From NCBI GenBank assembly GCA_021324685.1, contig JAJPIQ010000017.1, positions 1 through 49,174 on the forward strand: DNA of 49,174 nucleotides, read 5' to 3'. Both the position numbers and the translations under genes were made by a program. This DNA is from Bacteroidota bacterium (lineage in GTDB: Bacteria; Bacteroidota; Ignavibacteria; Palsa-1295). This document shows positions 8,876-17,175 of the stretch, piece after piece. Position 1 is the first letter of the stretch; each line of letters begins with the position of its first letter. Under the pieces are notes generated by a model. The model searched no databases and was not told the DNA's origin. It saw nothing but the letters and a program-made list of their open reading frames with translations.

Positions 8876-9586
8876 ATGCTGTGTATCCGGGATCTTCAGG
8901 TTTGCTATGGTGAAATCAAGGCCCTGAAAGGAATTTCTCTGGAAGTTCCCGATGGAAGCATTGTCACGCTCATTGGCGGGAACGGAGCAGGAAAAACGAC
9001 ACTCCTGCGAACGATCTCGGGCCTTTTGAAAGCGCGCTCCGGTTCGATCCAGTGGGACGGAAAGGAACTTACACACGAGCCTCCGCACGAAGTGGTAAAG
9101 CTCGGAATCGCACATGCGCCGGAGGGACGAATGATCTTTGCCAATCTTTCGGTCCAGGAAAATCTTCGCATGGGAGCGTATCTACGGAAGGATACGGACG
9201 GCATTAAACGCGATCTCGAATTCGCGTTTACGATTTTCCCTCGGCTGAAAGAGCGACTGTCGCAGCCGGGTGGAACGCTTTCCGGAGGCGAGCAGCAAAT
9301 GCTGGCGATCGCTCGCGCCCTCATGTCGAAACCCAAAATGCTGCTCCTGGACGAGCCTTCGCTCGGCATCGCTCCGAAACTCGTCCGGACGATCTTCGAA
9401 AAAATCGTGGAGATCAACCGAGAACTTGGGGTCACGGTGCTCTTAGTGGAACAGAATGCGAATCTCGCGCTGGCGAGCGCGCATTATGGCTACGTCATTG
9501 AAACCGGATCGATCGTACTCTCCGGATCCGCAAAAGAACTGGCCCAGAATGAGGATGTGAAGCATGCCTATTTAGGAACGGCGTAG
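8876..9586 (+). CDS. livF: ABC transporter ATPase, LivF type
   Basis: A 236-residue ABC ATPase from ATG 8876; an in-frame TTG 54 nt upstream adds an unlike tail. Walker A GGNGAGKT (34-41), the LivF-typical HAPEGRMIFANLSVQENL, signature LSGGEQQMLAIARAL, Walker B MLLLDEPSLGIAP and the LLVEQNANLAL switch region are all present. With LivG it would form the nucleotide-binding heterodimer of a HAAT-type importer. The flippase gene starts 5 nt after its stop. The membrane and binding-protein subunits must be encoded elsewhere. Confidence 0.9.
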   Translation: MLCIRDLQVCYGEIKALKGISLEVPDGSIVTLIGGNGAGKTTLLRTISGLLKARSGSIQWDGKELTHEPPHEVVKLGIAHAPEGRMIFANLSVQENLRMGAYLRKDTDGIKRDLEFAFTIFPRLKERLSQPGGTLSGGEQQMLAIARALMSKPKMLLLDEPSLGIAPKLVRTIFEKIVEINRELGVTVLLVEQNANLALASAHYGYVIETGSIVLSGSAKELAQNEDVKHAYLGTA

Positions 9587-9591
9587 GAAAT

Positions 9592-11154
9592 ATGCCTTCG
9601 ATTGAAAATAAAGGTGTCCTTACGTCTTACGGTCCCGAGGTTCCCGCTGTTGCGGCCGGGGTGGGTTCCCGCGCTGTTCGGGGCGCGGCGTTGCTGACCG
9701 GCGCGACCTATATTTCGATGCTGCTCGGTATCGTCGCTCGGAAAGCGCTCGCACTTCTTCTCACTCCCGAGCAGGTCGGCGTGTATCAGGCGGCGCTGAG
9801 TTTTGTCGATCTTGTCGTCAGCTTTGCGGCCTTTTCGTTTACCAGTGCAATCATCAACGTCCGCGACAATCTGGTAACCGAACCGCTCCGAAATTTAAAA
9901 GAGAATGTCTTCATTCTGACGGTTGTGGTGAACGGGTTTTTCACGCTCCTTGCAATGGGGCTTGGGCTTTTTTCGCTTTCGAAAACGCATGGGACCGTGC
10001 TTGCCGCGCTCATCGGCGTCTATTCGGTACAGCGGTTTATCGCTTCGCTCGATACATTCTATACTCAAATCCTGGAGAGGGAACTTTCATATTCCAAGAT
10101 CTCTCGCGTCACGCTCGTCGCCAATATTTTGCTCCATACGGCCTCGGTCGTGTTTGCATGGTTTGGCGGGGGCGTATGGGCGATCCCTCTTGCGACGGTG
10201 CTTTCGACGCTGATCGGATATACGCTCGATCGTTTTTATGTGCGGCGTTCCGGGCTTGCGACGGTACGCCGACGGCCGTGGAGCTATTACGATCGCTCGA
10301 CCGCTCGTTGGCTCTGGAAATTCGGTACGAAGGTACTCTTTAACCGGGTCTTTGAAAGCTGGCTCTTCAAGATCGATAATGTGCTGGTCGCCTTCTTATT
10401 CGGTTCGTTCTACTTAGGGTATTATGCTCAGGCATTTTCGATCGCGTTGCTTCCAGCCACGGCCGTAGCACCGATCGTCGCTCGAGTTTCGATTGCCACC
10501 TATGCCGAAATTCAGCACGATCGTGCAACGCTGGAACGCGCGTTTGCCATTACCAATTTTTTTCTTGTACGCTTGCTGGTCCCGGCAACGATCTTTATCG
10601 CATTTGAAAGCAAAGATATCGTCCGCGTATTTTTGTCCTCGAACTGGGGTGGGGTCGCCGAACCGCTGACCGCTCTCGCCGGCCTGATACTTACGGTGCC
10701 ACTGTTTGAAAATGCAAAGATGATTTTAGGAGCGACCTTGCGCCTGACCGAGATCTCCGTCGTGCGAGGCTTGCAGTTGCTTACGCTGGTGCTGTTAATC
10801 GCCGCGTTCCAATGGGGAGGCATCCTCTATATCGCGATGGCGGTTTCGTTCGTAAACGTCGCGGGCTATCTTGGACTCCTGATGTACCTGAAACGAATTC
10901 TCGATCCTCGTTGGAAAGAAAATTTTTTGTTCCCAGCCGCGATCGGAGCCATCGTGACCTTGCTGATCGGGTTTGCGGTCGAACCCTGGGTTTCCATCCT
11001 ACTTCCTCCCGCCGTGGGAATCGAAACGCCGCTCGTGCGTCTCGTTCTATTCGGCGTCCTTATTTTAAGCTTATGCGTTGCGGCAGAATATCCTTTTCAA
11101 AAAGCGTTATTCCGGGAACGTTTAAATGAGGTCTACGCCAAATTCCGGAAATAA
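9592..11154 (+). CDS. MOP-superfamily lipopolysaccharide/O-antigen flippase
   Basis: A 520-residue protein with 12-14 predicted membrane helices and the family's internal pattern (RGAALLTGATYISMLLGIVARKAL near the N-terminus, LTPEQVGVYQAALSF after the first helix). It resembles Wzx/RfbX/MATE-like exporters that flip undecaprenyl-linked glycans. The ATG start is 5 nt after livF. Its position behind a GT-C gene fits a surface-glycan role. The residue order 'LTPEQVGVYQ' is typical of polysaccharide biosynthesis proteins, but the precise substrate is not readable. Confidence 0.8.
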   Translation: MPSIENKGVLTSYGPEVPAVAAGVGSRAVRGAALLTGATYISMLLGIVARKALALLLTPEQVGVYQAALSFVDLVVSFAAFSFTSAIINVRDNLVTEPLRNLKENVFILTVVVNGFFTLLAMGLGLFSLSKTHGTVLAALIGVYSVQRFIASLDTFYTQILERELSYSKISRVTLVANILLHTASVVFAWFGGGVWAIPLATVLSTLIGYTLDRFYVRRSGLATVRRRPWSYYDRSTARWLWKFGTKVLFNRVFESWLFKIDNVLVAFLFGSFYLGYYAQAFSIALLPATAVAPIVARVSIATYAEIQHDRATLERAFAITNFFLVRLLVPATIFIAFESKDIVRVFLSSNWGGVAEPLTALAGLILTVPLFENAKMILGATLRLTEISVVRGLQLLTLVLLIAAFQWGGILYIAMAVSFVNVAGYLGLLMYLKRILDPRWKENFLFPAAIGAIVTLLIGFAVEPWVSILLPPAVGIETPLVRLVLFGVLILSLCVAAEYPFQKALFRERLNEVYAKFRK

Positions 11155-11157
11155 GAC

Positions 11158-12195
11158 GTGAGCACGCATTTATCCGATTACAATTACTCACTTCCGGAGC
11201 ACCTGATTGCGAAGTTTCCCCCGGCACGCCGAGGCGATTCGCGCCTGCTTGTGGTCCACAGGGAGCGGCAGCAATGGGAGGACCGCATGTTTGCCGATAT
11301 TACAGAATATCTGAACGCCGGCGATGTGCTGGTGCTCAACAAGACGAAGGTCATTCCAGCCCGCCTCCTCGGTACGCGCGAAACCGGAGGCAAAATAGAA
11401 CTCCTGCTCCACAAGCGAGTAGAAGGTGAAGAAGAGCGGTGGCGTGTCCTCATGGCCCCCGCGCGAAAAGCCCGCGTGGGCGACCGGCTTTTTTTCGATA
11501 CGCTAAGTTGCGAAGTCGAGCGCGATCTGGGCGAAGGCGAAAAGATCGTTTGCTTCGACCGGACGGGAACCGATTTTATGGCCGCGATCGAGCAGGTGGG
11601 GGAAGTCCCGCTGCCGCCCTATCTGCACCGAGCCGCCGAAGCCTCCGATACCGAGCGATACCAGACCGTGTATGCTTCCGAGCCCGGGGCCGTGGCTGCC
11701 CCGACCGCCGGGCTGCACTTCACGCAGGATCTTCTGCGAGGAATCGAGGCCCGCGGCGTTACGCTCGCCTCCCTGACCTTGCATACGGGCCTGGGAACGT
11801 TCCGACCGGTGGAGTCCGAAGATATTACCCGCCATCGCATGCACGAGGAGTATTATGCCTTAGATACGGAAAATGCCGAACGGATCAATCGTGCAAAAAG
11901 GGAGGGCGGAAGATGTATCGCCGTTGGGACGACCACGGTCCGCACGCTCGAAACGCTGGGCAAGGACGACGGCACGGTCCGTGCCGCCTCCGGCATGAGT
12001 GGGATCTTTATTTATCCGCCATACCGCTTTAAGGTTACCGACGCCATCGTCACGAATTTTCATCTTCCGCGCTCGACGCTGCTCATGATGATCTCCGCCT
12101 TTATGGGCCGGGAGTTCCTGCTCGCATGCTACCGCCATGCCGTGGAAAGCAACTATCGCTTTTTCAGCTATGGCGATGCGATGCTGATCCTCTGA
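11158..12195 (+). CDS. queA: S-adenosylmethionine:tRNA ribosyltransferase-isomerase
   Basis: A 345-residue QueA, which makes epoxyqueuosine at tRNA position 34 by transferring ribose from SAM. Diagnostic segments: LSDYNYSLPEHLIAKFPPARRGDSRLL, GDVLVLNKTKVIPARL, PTAGLHFTQDLL, LHTGLGTFRPV, CIAVGTTTVRTLE, FHLPRSTLLMMISAFMG and FFSYGDAMLIL at the end. The GTG start at 11158 is two bases after the flippase stop. The stop is immediately adjacent to the converging lipoprotein gene. The length is normal. Confidence 0.96.
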   Translation: MSTHLSDYNYSLPEHLIAKFPPARRGDSRLLVVHRERQQWEDRMFADITEYLNAGDVLVLNKTKVIPARLLGTRETGGKIELLLHKRVEGEEERWRVLMAPARKARVGDRLFFDTLSCEVERDLGEGEKIVCFDRTGTDFMAAIEQVGEVPLPPYLHRAAEASDTERYQTVYASEPGAVAAPTAGLHFTQDLLRGIEARGVTLASLTLHTGLGTFRPVESEDITRHRMHEEYYALDTENAERINRAKREGGRCIAVGTTTVRTLETLGKDDGTVRAASGMSGIFIYPPYRFKVTDAIVTNFHLPRSTLLMMISAFMGREFLLACYRHAVESNYRFFSYGDAMLIL

Positions 12196-12780
12196 TCACT
12201 CGATCTTCGTTACCGGATGGATCTCGCGATAGTTCTTTGCGTGCCCGGTCTGGCCATGGTCGAAGTCCTGAAAGAGCACGCCGGTGATCGTCGCCCGCGC
12301 GTTCGTGTGCCGGAAGTCCGTACCAGGAGTTCCCAAATGCTGCGAGACCCATTGGGACGCCGCATCGAATTGGGATGCATACGCCGAGGCCGCCACTTCC
12401 GCGCAACTCGTGCTCGGGATTTCGGCGATCATGGAGTCCGCCGAGCTATCGATCAGGACGAGATGAATATCGTGGTCGTCTTCTTTTTTAAACGCTGCGA
12501 TCGTGCAGGTCAGGGTGACCGCCTGCTCTTCGAAGGCCATACGCCCCGTATCTTCGCTCACCGAAATCTTTGGGAAGGTATTTTGTTCGGCAATGGTCGT
12601 ACTCATTGCAGACCAGTCGATGTTTTTTGTCTCAGGATCGGTGAGGATCTTCACATGCCAGCGTTCGATGCCGCATTCGGGTTCGGAAGGGGAGTTCGGC
12701 TGGTTATTCGAACTGGAGCACCCGATCGCAAAAAGCGCGAAAGAAATGAGGACGAAATATTGTGGACGAAGACTCATCAT
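12196..12780 (-). CDS. Lipoprotein of unknown function
   Basis: A 194-residue protein with a lipoprotein signal peptide: hydrophobic stretch, then AIG followed by Cys21 and a Ser/Asn/Pro-rich linker. The C-terminal part (ITGVLFQDFDHGQTGHAKNYREIHPV) resembles a motif I have seen in hypothetical bacterial proteins with a 'D.LHGQTG....E.HPV' ending, often in secreted nuclease or OB-fold contexts; this is from memory and weak. The start is the first of two tandem ATGs. It converges on queA with no spacer. Function unknown. Confidence 0.75.
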   Translation of the reverse strand: MMSLRPQYFVLISFALFAIGCSSSNNQPNSPSEPECGIERWHVKILTDPETKNIDWSAMSTTIAEQNTFPKISVSEDTGRMAFEEQAVTLTCTIAAFKKEDDHDIHLVLIDSSADSMIAEIPSTSCAEVAASAYASQFDAASQWVSQHLGTPGTDFRHTNARATITGVLFQDFDHGQTGHAKNYREIHPVTKIE

Positions 12781-12887
12781 TCATCAATATGCGATTGTGA
12801 ACGAACAGTTCTCGATCAGATCTGGGTTCGACTTTTATTTCTAGGAACCAGCAAAACGGCGGGGGAGTTAGAATCGCCGCTGAATTT

Positions 12888-12962
12888 GGGCATTTAGCTC
12901 AGTTGGTCCAGAGCGTTCGCTTCACACGCGAGAGGTCACAGGTTCGAACCCTGTAATGCCCA
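12888..12962 (+). tRNA. tRNA-Val (anticodon CAC)
   Basis: A complete cloverleaf of 75 nt: acceptor GGGCATT pairs with AATGCCC, followed by discriminator A. The D-stem is GCTC/GAGC, the anticodon stem TTCGC/GCGAG (first pair U-G) with loop TTCACAC, and the T-arm ACAGG/CCTGT with loop TTCGAAC. The anticodon CAC reads GUG (valine). CCA is not encoded. It lies between the divergently placed lipoprotein gene and the rhomboid gene. Confidence 0.95.
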
Positions 12963-13003
12963 CGATTTTTGTATTGAGCGCTTCTTTTCGGTTCGTGTGA
13001 TTC

Positions 13004-13699
13004 CTGCTCCTTCCTATCGGTGACGACAATAGCCAGCGTGTCTCCTATCCTATCGTCACAACGATTATTATCGTACTGAATATTTTCGTCTTTCTGCTGG
13101 AGCTTTCGGGCGGTAATGCGTTTGTTCAAAAATATTCGCTCATCCCGGCCGATTTTCTGGCGGGCCGGCAGCCCATTGCAAGCCTTTTTACCTCGATGTT
13201 CCTCCACGGGGGCGTTGCACACATCGTGGGCAACATGCTCTATCTCTACGTCTTCGGCGATAATGTAGAGGACAATCTCGGGAAATTTAAATTTATCCTT
13301 TTTTATCTCGGCTGCGGCATTGTCGCCATGCTCGCCGAGACGTATGCCATGCCGGACTCACACGTTCCTAATATCGGAGCTTCCGGAGCGATCGCCGGGG
13401 TGCTTGCCGCCTATCTCATCCTTTTTCCGCGGAACCGGGTGCGGGTCCTTATTCTTTTTCCATTTTCCATGACCATGAGTGCCTGGTTCGTGCTTGGCCT
13501 TTGGATCATTACACAGCTCATTTCCGGGTGGACGTCGCAGTATTATCATGCGGCCGCCGCTCAGGGCGGAATTGCCTACATGGCGCACATTGGCGGTTTT
13601 GTCTGCGGAATCGTATTGACCTTTCTCTTCCGCCGCCCGGAAGCGAAGCACGGTGCAATGCACCGTCTGGGAATGACCCCTCGCCGTCCCGATTATTAA
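13004..13699 (+). CDS. Rhomboid-family intramembrane serine protease
   Basis: The reading frame extends well upstream of the first internal ATG at 13196, back to a TGA at 12998-13000. The N-terminal part (PIGDDNSQRVSYPIVTTIII, then VLNIFVFLLEL) is clearly family sequence. The catalytic Ser is in GASGAIAG and the His in AHIGGF; the HGG and GNM motifs of helix 2 are also present. This makes about 231 aa if translation begins at CTG 13004. No ATG, GTG or TTG exists between the stop and the conserved sequence, so the start is uncertain. It follows tRNA-Val by about 40 nt. Rhomboids cleave transmembrane substrates; the substrate here is unknown. Confidence 0.85.
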   Translation: MLLPIGDDNSQRVSYPIVTTIIIVLNIFVFLLELSGGNAFVQKYSLIPADFLAGRQPIASLFTSMFLHGGVAHIVGNMLYLYVFGDNVEDNLGKFKFILFYLGCGIVAMLAETYAMPDSHVPNIGASGAIAGVLAAYLILFPRNRVRVLILFPFSMTMSAWFVLGLWIITQLISGWTSQYYHAAAAQGGIAYMAHIGGFVCGIVLTFLFRRPEAKHGAMHRLGMTPRRPDY

Positions 13700-13762
13700 G
13701 CTTATTTTTCACGGCACTGCCACGGGGCTTTCGGCGTTGACCTTCCACTCATTACGATCACT

Positions 13763-14413
13763 ATGAAAACCTTCCCAGCCTCGGACACGCAGATTAAGAT
13801 CTTTCAAATTAAAAACTCAACGGACGAAACCACACTCAACGAGTTCCTGGTGGGAAAGCTTGTCCGGCACTGGGAAGCTACCTTCACGCCTTCGGCATCC
13901 GTTCCCGGGACGGACGCTCCCTCGGCCCCAATGGGAACATGGAACATTTTCGTAGCCTATGAGATCCGTCAGTCGGATGGGAAGTTCGCCCTGAAAGAGC
14001 AACGGATGACGGGTCCCTCGAGCGGGAGAAAAAATGTTCCCTCCGGCCGTGCGGCTCAGGCGTCCGCAATGAAGCAGTCTGAAAAGGCGGCAATTAATGA
14101 AGAATACAAGCCGAACGTTGCCGACAGCGATTTTCCTTTGTTCGATGCGGTCCGAAAATGGCGAAATTCGCGTGCCCGAGAAGAGCGTGTAAAGCCGTTC
14201 ACATTTTTCAATAATCGTCAATTGGAACAGATCGTGACCCTAAAACCAGCGACGATCGAAGCGCTTCGCTCCATTGCTGTCGATATGGAACCCGCGCTGT
14301 GGGAAAAATACCAAAACGAGCTGCTCGCCTTTATCGAGACCGCGCGTTCCGCTAATGGATCTGCCGAAGCGATTACCGCAGAACCTGCGGCCACGCTCGA
14401 GCCCGTCCAATAG
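13763..14413 (+). CDS. Standalone HRDC-domain protein
   Basis: A 216-residue protein. Residues about 120-195 (LFDAVRKWRNSRAREERVKPF then TFFNNRQLEQI and KPATIEALRSI) form an HRDC domain, a nucleic-acid-binding helical module known from RecQ and RNase D. The N-terminal 70 residues are a small alpha/beta region of the type seen in standalone HRDC proteins, joined by a Ser/Gly/Ala-rich linker. No helicase or nuclease domain is fused. The ATG start is 63 nt downstream of the rhomboid stop, and the next gene begins 5 nt after its stop. The role is unknown; nucleic-acid binding is inferred. Confidence 0.75.
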   Translation: MKTFPASDTQIKIFQIKNSTDETTLNEFLVGKLVRHWEATFTPSASVPGTDAPSAPMGTWNIFVAYEIRQSDGKFALKEQRMTGPSSGRKNVPSGRAAQASAMKQSEKAAINEEYKPNVADSDFPLFDAVRKWRNSRAREERVKPFTFFNNRQLEQIVTLKPATIEALRSIAVDMEPALWEKYQNELLAFIETARSANGSAEAITAEPAATLEPVQ

Positions 14414-14418
14414 CCGCC

Positions 14419-14733
14419 TTGGCATATTCGAAGTACACGCTTGCTCTCCTGGAATCCCTGGAAGCCGAGCCAGGGCTTCGGCATGAATTAATTTTTTATT
14501 CGACGTTTGCCCATAAAACATACGGCATTTTGCAGCGAAAAGAGCGGCTGGACGAAGGATTTTCAAGGCTGCAACAAACTTTTCAGGACGCCGTAGAGCG
14601 AGTACGTGCTATCGTCCGGACAGCAGGCGATCGAGGTTTCCAGGAGGCTAAGGTACTCTTGGAGCTATCGCCAAAGGCATTTTCTGAACTCCTGGGACTA
14701 ATGCACGACCTTGCGATCATTAAGCAGCAATAA
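14419..14733 (+). CDS. Small helical protein of unknown function
   Basis: A 104-residue protein starting at TTG 14419, five bases after the HRDC gene stop. It is predicted almost entirely helical, with heptad-like spacing of leucines and many charged residues (RKERLDEGFSRLQQTFQDAV). No known family is recognised. Tight spacing with the HRDC and RsbW-like genes suggests one operon. The RsbW-like ATG follows 15 nt after its stop. Confidence 0.65.
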   Translation: MAYSKYTLALLESLEAEPGLRHELIFYSTFAHKTYGILQRKERLDEGFSRLQQTFQDAVERVRAIVRTAGDRGFQEAKVLLELSPKAFSELLGLMHDLAIIKQQ

Positions 14734-14748
14734 CTTCTCGTATCGGTC

Positions 14749-15150
14749 ATGGACCATCTTCTTATTCCTGGCAGGCTCGAAGAACTCGAGCAAGTGCATG
14801 AATGGACCCGGCGCCAGCTTGACCGTGCCCATGTGCCGGAGGACCTGCGGCATAATGCCCTGCTGGCGCTTTCCGAGTGTGTGACCAACGCTATTCGCCA
14901 TGGGTGCAAGGAGTGCCGGTCGAGCAAAGTCAAGCTCGAATGCGAGTTAAGCGACAAGGAGATTACCTTTATTGTTCGGGACCGTGGGGATGGATTTGTT
15001 CCCGAGCTCGTGCCCGATCCGACGAACGGCCCGTATCTTCACCGTCCTGGCGGCCGAGGGGTATTCCTGCTTAAAGCACTTACGAGCGAGTCCTCGATCG
15101 AATCGTCCCGCGACGGGACCAGCGTCATGTTCCGATTTCGCTGGAAGTAA
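14749..15150 (+). CDS. RsbW-like anti-sigma/serine kinase (HATPase_c_2)
   Basis: A 133-residue GHKL ATPase. The N box is LSECVTNAIRHG (about 43-54), the G1 box RDRGDGF (about 80-86) and the G2 box GGRGVFLLKAL (about 101-111). This matches the RsbW/SpoIIAB class, which phosphorylates an anti-anti-sigma factor or binds a sigma factor. No STAS partner or sigma gene lies nearby, and there is no His-kinase phosphoacceptor domain. The stop codon is inside the first copy of an 18-bp tandem repeat. Confidence 0.85.
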   Translation: MDHLLIPGRLEELEQVHEWTRRQLDRAHVPEDLRHNALLALSECVTNAIRHGCKECRSSKVKLECELSDKEITFIVRDRGDGFVPELVPDPTNGPYLHRPGGRGVFLLKALTSESSIESSRDGTSVMFRFRWK

Positions 15151-15179
15151 TTAACCTAAGAGAAGTAATTAACCTAAGA
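15144..15179. repeat. Perfect 18-bp tandem duplication over two converging stop codons
   Basis: Two exact 18-bp copies (unit begins GAAGTAATTAACC) lie end to end at 15144-15161 and 15162-15179. The first carries the TAA of the RsbW-like gene (15148-15150), the second the TAA of asnB read on the minus strand (15169-15171). The duplication therefore separates two gene ends. Confidence 0.9.
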
Positions 15180-17076
15180 ATTGCTTTTCCCACAACGTCA
15201 GGTTCAGTAACGACCAAAGCAGTTGACCATTGTTCCGCGCACCGGTCGTGTGCTCGAGGAAGAGTTCTCGGACGTACGATAGGTCCATGTGCGATTTCAG
15301 GAGCGGGCTCTGGAAAAGATGGTCTTCGAGAAAAATTTTGAGGTCGGACTTCATCCATTCATTGATCGGCGCCGCGAAGCCCATTTTTTTTCGATAAATA
15401 TGTTCGTTCGGAAGTATGCCTTCCGCCGCCTTCTTCAAAATATATTTGGGAACATAATGAGGGCCGAGCTTTATGCGGCGCGGCAGGCGAAAGGCGAATT
15501 CTACCATCCGATGATCCAGGAATGGCACACGCGCCTCGATGCTCGTTGCCATTCCGATCTTGTCCACGCGCATCAGCAATAGTTCTGGCAGGCGCTGCAT
15601 GAATTCGAGGTACATCATGCGCCGGGTATACTGCGATTTGGGATAGGCTTTACGGACGTCCTTGTGCCAGGCCTCCGCAAAATATGTCGACGACATCTTG
15701 GGATCGTAATCCAAGAGCAGTTTTCGTTTATGTTCTTCCGTAAAGGCGAGTGCGCCGCCCCAAAACAGCTCTTCCCCTCGCGAGAAACGGCGCATATATT
15801 CGCGGATAAGCGGGTTCTTCACCAGCGGGCTGGTCGCGAGGTACGCTGCACGGCGAACGATTTTCGGAGAGACCGTTCCCGCCGGCCGCCAAAGGCGATC
15901 GTATAGTTTGATGTCGCGAACCAGCCACGGATAGCCGGCAAATTCTTCGTCCGATCCTTCGCCGACCTGGACCACGATCGTTCCTGAGTCGCGTGCGAGC
16001 TTGCTCACAAAATAGAGCGGAACACAGACCGGGTCGCCGTTCGGCTCGTCTTCGTGGTAAGCAAGATTCGACAATACGGCTTCGGCGTCCCCAGAATCGA
16101 TCAGGACCTCATGGTGATCGGTCGAGAATTTTTTCGCGATCGACCGTGCATACTGCATCTCATTATATTTCTCGAGGTCCTTAAAGCCGACAGAAAATGT
16201 TTGCACGGGCCGGTCCATAAGTTCTGCCATCAGGGCGACGTTCAGGCTCGAATCGATCCCACCCGAAAGAAACACGCCAAAGGGGACGTCGGACATCATA
16301 CGGTCTTTGATCGACTGGCGCAATAACCGCCGTATTTCTTCGATCGCTTCCTGCTCCGAAATGTTGTCCAGAGGCGCTCCGGCATTAAGGAGCGACCACC
16401 ACGGCCGTTTTTGGAGATCCCCGTTCGCGGTAATCCGGAGCGAATGCCCGGCTTCGAGTTTGTGAATGCCGTGGAACATCGTTTCCGGGGCCGGGGGCAT
16501 CATCAGCGAAAGATAGTGCGGTAAGGCATGCTCGTTCAGCCTGGCGCGAATCGAGGGATGCTGTAATAATACCTTAATTTCGCTCCCAAATAGAAAGCGT
16601 CCGTTTGGCGTTGCGTAGTACAACGGTTTGATGCCAATGCGATCGCGGGCGCAAAAGAGTTCCTGCCTCGATTCGTCCCAGATCGCAATGGCGAACATTC
16701 CAAGGAATCGGTCGAGGCACGCTTCGCCCCATTCCTGGTACGCGTACAGGATCGTCTCCGTATCGCTTTGGGAACGGTATTTATATCCTTTCGCTTCCAA
16801 CTCCGTTCGGATCGCGCGGTGATTGTAGATCTCGCCATTGAAGACGAGCGTATACCGTCCATCGGGGGTGGACATCGGCTGATGCCCTGCCGGCGAAAGA
16901 TCGATAATGGCAAGACGACGAAACGTCAGTCCGCAGAGACGGGTGGGAGCGATATAGTAGCCGGCGTCATCGGGACCACGATGGACCATCGCGTCGGACA
17001 TGCGCGTGAGCAGTTCCGGAGTGATCTCCGGTCGCGCCTGAAATCCGTAATCGAATACGCCGCCAATGCCACACAT
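15169..17076 (-). CDS. asnB: Asparagine synthetase (glutamine-hydrolysing)
   Basis: A 635-residue two-domain enzyme. The N-terminal class II glutaminase starts MCGIGGVFDYG with catalytic Cys2, and contains VFNGEIYNHRAIR and LFGSEIK. The C-terminal ATP-pyrophosphatase domain has VFLSGGIDSS (SGGxDS loop) and EGSDEEFAGYPW. The start is fixed by Cys2. Members of this size make asparagine or amidate sugars and peptides in surface-polysaccharide loci; the general setting here allows either. It is divergent from trpS. Confidence 0.93.
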   Translation of the reverse strand: MCGIGGVFDYGFQARPEITPELLTRMSDAMVHRGPDDAGYYIAPTRLCGLTFRRLAIIDLSPAGHQPMSTPDGRYTLVFNGEIYNHRAIRTELEAKGYKYRSQSDTETILYAYQEWGEACLDRFLGMFAIAIWDESRQELFCARDRIGIKPLYYATPNGRFLFGSEIKVLLQHPSIRARLNEHALPHYLSLMMPPAPETMFHGIHKLEAGHSLRITANGDLQKRPWWSLLNAGAPLDNISEQEAIEEIRRLLRQSIKDRMMSDVPFGVFLSGGIDSSLNVALMAELMDRPVQTFSVGFKDLEKYNEMQYARSIAKKFSTDHHEVLIDSGDAEAVLSNLAYHEDEPNGDPVCVPLYFVSKLARDSGTIVVQVGEGSDEEFAGYPWLVRDIKLYDRLWRPAGTVSPKIVRRAAYLATSPLVKNPLIREYMRRFSRGEELFWGGALAFTEEHKRKLLLDYDPKMSSTYFAEAWHKDVRKAYPKSQYTRRMMYLEFMQRLPELLLMRVDKIGMATSIEARVPFLDHRMVEFAFRLPRRIKLGPHYVPKYILKKAAEGILPNEHIYRKKMGFAAPINEWMKSDLKIFLEDHLFQSPLLKSHMDLSYVRELFLEHTTGARNNGQLLWSLLNLTLWEKQFLG

Positions 17077-17175
17077 GGAAGCTGTACTACGAACGATTAT
17101 GCACTATGATTCGATGGACCCTGATAACCGGAATGAACTTTCTTTTCCCGGCGAGTGCTTTTTGAGCTTCGTATT

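Noticed and set aside
13763..14413. Diversity-generating retroelement accessory gene
   Set aside because: Standalone HRDC proteins can accompany such elements, but no reverse transcriptase, template repeat or variable repeat is visible nearby.
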